From Sacculina carcini (lineage: Eukaryota; Arthropoda; Thecostraca; Sacculinidae), in NCBI GenBank assembly GCA_916048095.2, contig OU696596.1, forward strand, positions 372,001 to 436,000: a DNA stretch of 64,000 nt, in the 5' to 3' direction. The translations under genes and the position numbers were made by a program. Positions within the stretch are counted from its first letter, which is position 1. Every line of letters starts with the position of its first letter. The notes beneath the pieces are model-generated. The model did no database searches. It was not told where the DNA came from and saw nothing but the letters and a program-made list of their open reading frames with translations. Shown piece by piece: positions 59,144-64,000 of this stretch.

Positions 59144-62100
59144 CTAAGTGTTACCTAAGTGTGCCCTAAGTGTTACCTAAGTGTGCCCTAAGTGTTACCT
59201 AAGTGTGCCCTAAGTGTGCCCTAAGTGTTACCTAAGTGTACCATAAGTGTTACCTAAGTGTTACCTAAGTGTTACCTAAGTGTTACCTAAGTGTTACCTA
59301 AGTGTTACCTAAGTGTTACCTAAGTGTTACCCAAGTGTTACCTAAGTGTGCCCTAAGTGTTACCTAAGTGTGCCCTAAGTGTGCCCTAAGTGTTACCTAA
59401 GTGTACCCTTAGTGTTACCCAAGTGTTACCTAAGTGTTAACTAAGTGTTACCTAAGTGTGCCCTAAGTGTTACCTAAGTGTGCCCTAAGTGTTAAGTGTG
59501 CCCTAAGTGTGTCCTAACTGTTACCTAAGTGTGCCCTAACTGTTACCTAAGTATGCCCTAAGTGTTACCTAAGTGTGCCCTAAGTGTTACCTAAGTGTGG
59601 CCTAAGTGTTACCTAAGTGTGCCCCAAGTGTTACCTAAGTGTGCCCTAAGTGTTAACTAAGTGTTACCTAAGTGTGCCCTAAGTGTTACCTAAGTGTACC
59701 ATAAGTGTTACCTAAGTGTTACCTAAGTGTTACCTAAGTGTTACCTAAGAGTTACCTAAGTGTTACATATGTGTTACCTAAGTGTGCCCTAAGTGTTACC
59801 TAAGTGTGCGCTAAGTGTTACCTAAGTGTTATCTAAGTGTGCCCTAAGTGTTACCTAAGTGTGCCCTAAGTGTTACCTAAGTGTGCCCTAAGTGTTACCT
59901 AAGTGTGCCCTAAGTGTTACCCAAGTGTGCCCTAAGTGTTACCTAAGTGTGCCCTAAGTGTTACCTAAGTGTGCCCCAAGTGTTACCTAAGTGTGCCCTA
60001 AGTGTTAACTAAGTGTTACCTAAGTGTGCCCTAAGTGTTACCTAAGTGTGCCCTAAGTGTTACCTAAGTGTTACCTAAGTGTTACCTAAGTGTTACCTAA
60101 GTGTTACCTAAGTGTGCCCTAAGTGTTACCCAAGTGTTACCTAAGTGTTACCTAAGTGTTACCTAAGTGTTACCTAAGTATTACCTAAGTGTTACCTAAG
60201 TGTGCCCTAAGTGTTACCTAAGTGTGCCCTAACTGTTACCTAAGTGTGCCCTAACTGTTACCTAAGTGTGCCCTAAGTGTTACCTAAGTGTGCCCTAAGT
60301 GTTACCTAAGTGTACCCTTAGTGTTACCTAAGTGTTACCTAAGTGTTAACTAAGTGCTACTTAAGTGTTACCCAAGTGTGCCCTAAGTGTTACCTAAGTG
60401 TGCCCTAAGTGTTACCTAAGTGTACCCTAAGTGTTACCTAAGTGTTACCTAAGTGTTACCTAAGTGTTACCCAAGTGTTACCTAAGTGTTAACTAAGTGC
60501 TACTTAAGTGTTACCCAAGTGTGCCCTAAGTGTTACCTAAGTGTGCCCTAAGTGTTACCTAAGTGTACCCTAAGTGTTACCTAAGTGTTACCTAAGTGTG
60601 CCCTAAGTGTTACCTAAGTGTGCCCTAAGTGTTACCCAAGTGTGCCCTAAGTGTTACCCAAGTGTGCCCTAAGTGTTACCTAAGTGTGCCCTAAGTGTGC
60701 CCTAAGTGTTACCTAAGTGTACCATAAGTGTTACCTAAGTGTTACCTAAGTGTTACCTAAGTGTTACCTAAGTGTTACCTAAGAGTTACCTAAGTGTTAC
60801 ATAAGTGTTACCTAAGTGTGCCCTAAGTGTTACCTAAGTGTGCCCTAAGTGTTACCTAAGTGTGCCCTAAGTGTTACCTAAGTGTGCCCTAAGTGTTACC
60901 TAAGTGTGCCCTAAGTGTTATCTAAGTGTGCCCTAAGTGTTACCTAAGTGTACCCTAAGTGTTACCTAAGTGTGGCCTAAGTGTTACCTAAGTGTGCCCC
61001 AAGAGTTACCTAAGTGTGCCCTAAGTGTTAACTAAGTGTTACCTAAGTGTGCCCTAAGTGTTACCTAAGTGTACCATAAGTGTTACCTAAGTGTTACCTA
61101 AGTGTTACCTAAGTGTTACCTAAGTGTTACCTAAGAGTTACCTAAGTGTTACATAAGTGTTACCTAAGTGTGCCCTAAGTGTTACCTAAGTGTGCCCTAA
61201 GTGTTACCCAAGTGTGCCCTAAGTGTTACCTAAGTGTGCCCTAAGTGTTACCTAAGTGTGCCCCAAGTGTTACCTAAGTGTGCCCTAAGTGTTACCTAAG
61301 TGTGCCCTAAGTGTTACCTAAGTGTTACCTAAGTGTTACCTAAGTGTTACCTAAGTGTTACCTAAGTGTTACCTAAGAGTTACCTAAGTGTTACATAAGT
61401 GTTACCTAAGTGTGCCCTAAGTGTTACCTAAGTGTACCCTTAGTGTTACCCAAGTGTTACCTAAGTGTTACCTAAGTGTTACCTAAGTGTGCCCTAAGTG
61501 TTACCTAAGTGTGCCCTAAGTGTTACCTAAGTGTGCCCTAAGTGTTACCCAAGTGTGCCCTAAGTGTTACCCAAGTGTGCCCTAAGTGTTACCTAAGTGT
61601 GCCCTAAGTGTTACATAAGTGTTACCTAAGTGTGCCCTAAGTGTTACCTAAGTGTGCCCTAAGTGTTACCTAAGTGTGCCCTAAGTGTTACCTAAGTGTG
61701 CCCTAAGTGTTACCTAAGTGTGCCCTAAGTGTTATCTAAGTGTGCCCTAAGTGTTACCTAAGTGTACCCTAAGTGTTACCTAAGTGTGGCCTAAGTGTTA
61801 CCTAAGTGTGCCCCAAGAGTTACCTAAGTGTGCCCTAAGTGTTAACTAAGTGTTACCTAAGTGTGCCCTAAGTGTTACCTAAGTGTACCATAAGTGTTAC
61901 CTAAGTGTTACCTAAGTGTTACCTAAGTGTTACCTAAGTGTTACCTAAGAGTTACCTAAGTGTTACATAAGTGTTACCTAAGTGTGCCCTAAGTGTTACC
62001 TAAGTGTGCCCTAAGTGTTACCCAAGTGTGCCCTAAGTGTTACCTAAGTGTGCCCTAAGTGTTACCTAAGTGTGCCCCAAGTGTTACCTAAGTGTGCCCT

Positions 62101-63820
62101 AAGTGTTACCTAAGTGTGCCCTAAGTGTTACCTAAGTGTTACCTAAGTGTTCCCTAAGTTTTACCTAAGTGTTACCTAAGTGTTACCTAAGAGTTACCTA
62201 AGTGTTACATAAGTGTTACCTAAGTGTGCCCTAAGTGTTACCTAAGTGTACCCTTAGTGTTACCCAAGTGTTACCTAAGTGTTACCTAAGTGTTACCTAA
62301 GTGTGCCCTAAGTGTTACCTAAGTGTGCCCTAAGTGTTACCTAAGTGTGCCCTAAGTGTTACCCAAGTGTGCCCTAAGTGTTACCCAAGTGTGCCCTAAG
62401 TGTTACCTAAGTGTGCCCTAAGTGTGCCCTAAGTGTTACCTAAGTGTACCATAAGTGTTACCTAAGTGTTACCTAAGTGTTACCTAAGTGTTACCTAAGT
62501 GTTACCTAAGAGTTACCTAAGTGTTACATAAGTGTTACCTAAGTGTGCCCTAAGTGTTACCTAAGTGTGCCCTAAGTGTTACCTAAGTGTGCCCTAAGTG
62601 TTACCTAAGTGTGCCCTAAGTGTTACCTAAGTGTGCCCTAAGTGTGCCCTAAGTGTTACCTAAGTGTACCATAAGTGTTACCTAAGTGTTACCTAAGTGT
62701 TACCTAAGTGTTACCTAAGTGTTACCTAAGTGTTACCTAAGTGTTACCCAAGTGATACCTAAGTGTGCCCTAAGTGTTACCTAAGTGTGCCCTAAGTGTG
62801 CCCCAAGTGTTACCTAAGTGTACCCTTAGTGTTACCCAAGTGTTACCTAAGTGTTAACTAAGTGTTACCTAAGTGTGCCCTAAGTGTTACCTAAGTGTGC
62901 CCTAAGTGTTACCTAAGTGTGCCCTAAGTGTTACCCAAGTGTGCCCTAAGTGTTACCTAAGTGTGCCCTAAGTGTTACCTAAGTGTGCCCCAAGTGTTAC
63001 CTAAGTGTGCCCTAAGTGTTACCTAAGTGTACCCTAAGTGTTACCTAAGTGTTACCTAAGTGTGCCCTAAGTGTTACCCAAGTGTGCCCTAAGTGTTACC
63101 TAAGTGTGCCCCAAGTGTTACCTAAGTGTGCCCTAAGTGTTAACTAAGTGTTACCTAAGTGTGCCCTAAGTGTTACCTAAGTGTGCCCTAAGTGTTACCT
63201 AAGTGTTACCTAAGTGTTACCTAAGTGTCACCTAAGTGTGCCCTAAGTGTTACCCAAGTGTTACCTAAGTGTTACCTAAGTGTTACCTAAGTGTTACCTA
63301 AGTGTTACCTAAGTGTTACCTAAGTGTGCCCTAAGTGTTACCTAAGTGTGCCCTAACTGTTACCTAAGTGTGCCCTAACTGTTACCTAAGTGTGCCCTAA
63401 GTGTTACCTAAGTGTGCCCTAAGTGTTACCTAAGTGTACCCTTAGTGTTACCTAAGTGTTACCTAAGTGTTACCTAAGTGTTACTTAAGTGTTACCTAAG
63501 TGTTACCTAAGTGTTACCTAAGTGTGCCCTAAGTGTTACCTAAGTGTGCCCTAAGTGTTACCTAAGTGTGCCCTAAGTGTTACCTAAGTGTTACCTAAGT
63601 GTTACCTAAGTGTTACCTAAGTGTGCCCTAAGTGTTACCTAAGTGTGCCCTAAGTGTTACCTAAGTGTGCCCTAAGTGTTACCTAAGTGTGCCCTAATTG
63701 TTACCTAAGTGTGCCCTAAGTGTTACCTAAGTGTGCCCTAAGTGTTACCTAAGTGTGCCCTAAGTGTTACCTAAGTGTGCTCTAAGTGCTACCTAAGTGT
63801 GCCCTAAGTGTTACCTAAGT

Positions 63821-63825
63821 GTGCC
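63821..63825. other. Empty paralogue of the retrotransposon insertion site
   Basis: The 40 bases before 63,821 match those before 52,121, including a rare gctctaagt/gctacctaagt pair. The monomers from 63,821 onward follow the order B A B A B A B B A then gtaccataagt, exactly the order from 59,139 onward. The GTGCC here is therefore the undisrupted equivalent of the target-site duplication. Confidence 0.85.
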
Positions 63826-64000
63826 CTAAGTGTTACCTAAGTGTGCCCTAAGTGTTACCTAAGTGTGCCCTAAGTGTTACCTAAGTGTGCCCTAAGTGTG
63901 CCCTAAGTGTTACCTAAGTGTACCATAAGTGTTACCTAAGTGTTACCTAAGTGTTACCTAAGTGTTACCTAAGTGTTACCTAAGTGTTACCTAAGTGTTA

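Larger units (their letters stand above)
59139..64000. repeat. 11-bp tandem satellite array, right part (about 440 monomers)
   Basis: The same satellite in the same orientation continues after the element and runs off the right edge. It holds one copy of the 7-bp gttaagt plus gtgtcctaact marker (last monomer at 59,509) and variants shared with the left array: gtgctacttaagt-type units near 60,355 and 60,498, gatacctaagt at 62,753, and gtcacctaagt at 63,227. The region from about 62.1 kb to the end parallels 49.9-52.1 kb plus the start of the right array. No gene is present, and stop codons occur in every frame as in the left part. Confidence 0.97.

Noticed and set aside
59131-59150. Similarity of the LTR end (CGTTACAGTGCC) to satellite monomers as a sign of homology
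   Set aside because: The shared GTTAC is part of the terminal inverted repeat and GTGCC is the target duplication; the match is too short to mean common origin.

Overview
The window is metazoan nuclear DNA, and almost all of it is one tandem satellite. An 11-bp monomer fills positions 1 to 52,125 and resumes from 59,139 to the right edge at 64,000. That is about 57 kb, or roughly 5,200 monomers, all in one orientation and running off both ends. Two monomer classes dominate: A (gttacctaagt) and B (gtgccctaagt). They often alternate as a 22-bp dimer. Rarer point-variant monomers recur in a fixed order and form nested higher-order repeats of about 0.8, 1.7 and 5.75 kb. I see no RNA gene, CRISPR array, bacterial-type operon or host gene.

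The only interruption is a complete LTR retrotransposon of the BEL/Pao superfamily at 52,126-59,138 (7,013 bp). Its two 472-bp LTRs are identical by eye. They start TGTAACG and end CGTTACA, and the element is flanked by the 5-bp target-site duplication GTGCC, taken from a class B monomer. Between the LTRs lie a 218-bp leader with a candidate primer-binding site, one uninterrupted gag-pol frame (ATG at 52,816, stop at 58,315-58,317, 1,833 aa) and a 349-bp 3' segment ending in a weak polypurine tract. The polyprotein reads in order: N-terminal coiled coil, DUF1759-type Gag, six zinc-knuckle-like motifs, aspartic protease, reverse transcriptase, RNase H/A17-type region, integrase and a C-terminal DUF5641-like domain. 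All expected catalytic residues are present, and no envelope gene is seen.

BEL/Pao elements are known from animals, and the single frame, good Kozak context and standard stop codon fit that. The sequence does not let me name a phylum. The most informative points are: (i) the block-wise, multi-level organisation of the satellite; (ii) an empty paralogue of the insertion site 11.7 kb downstream, which orders segmental duplication before retrotransposon insertion; (iii) a tandem duplication of the whole zinc-knuckle module in Gag; (iv) a possible intron lying entirely inside the LTR; and (v) the TTAGGG core carried by class B monomers on the minus strand.
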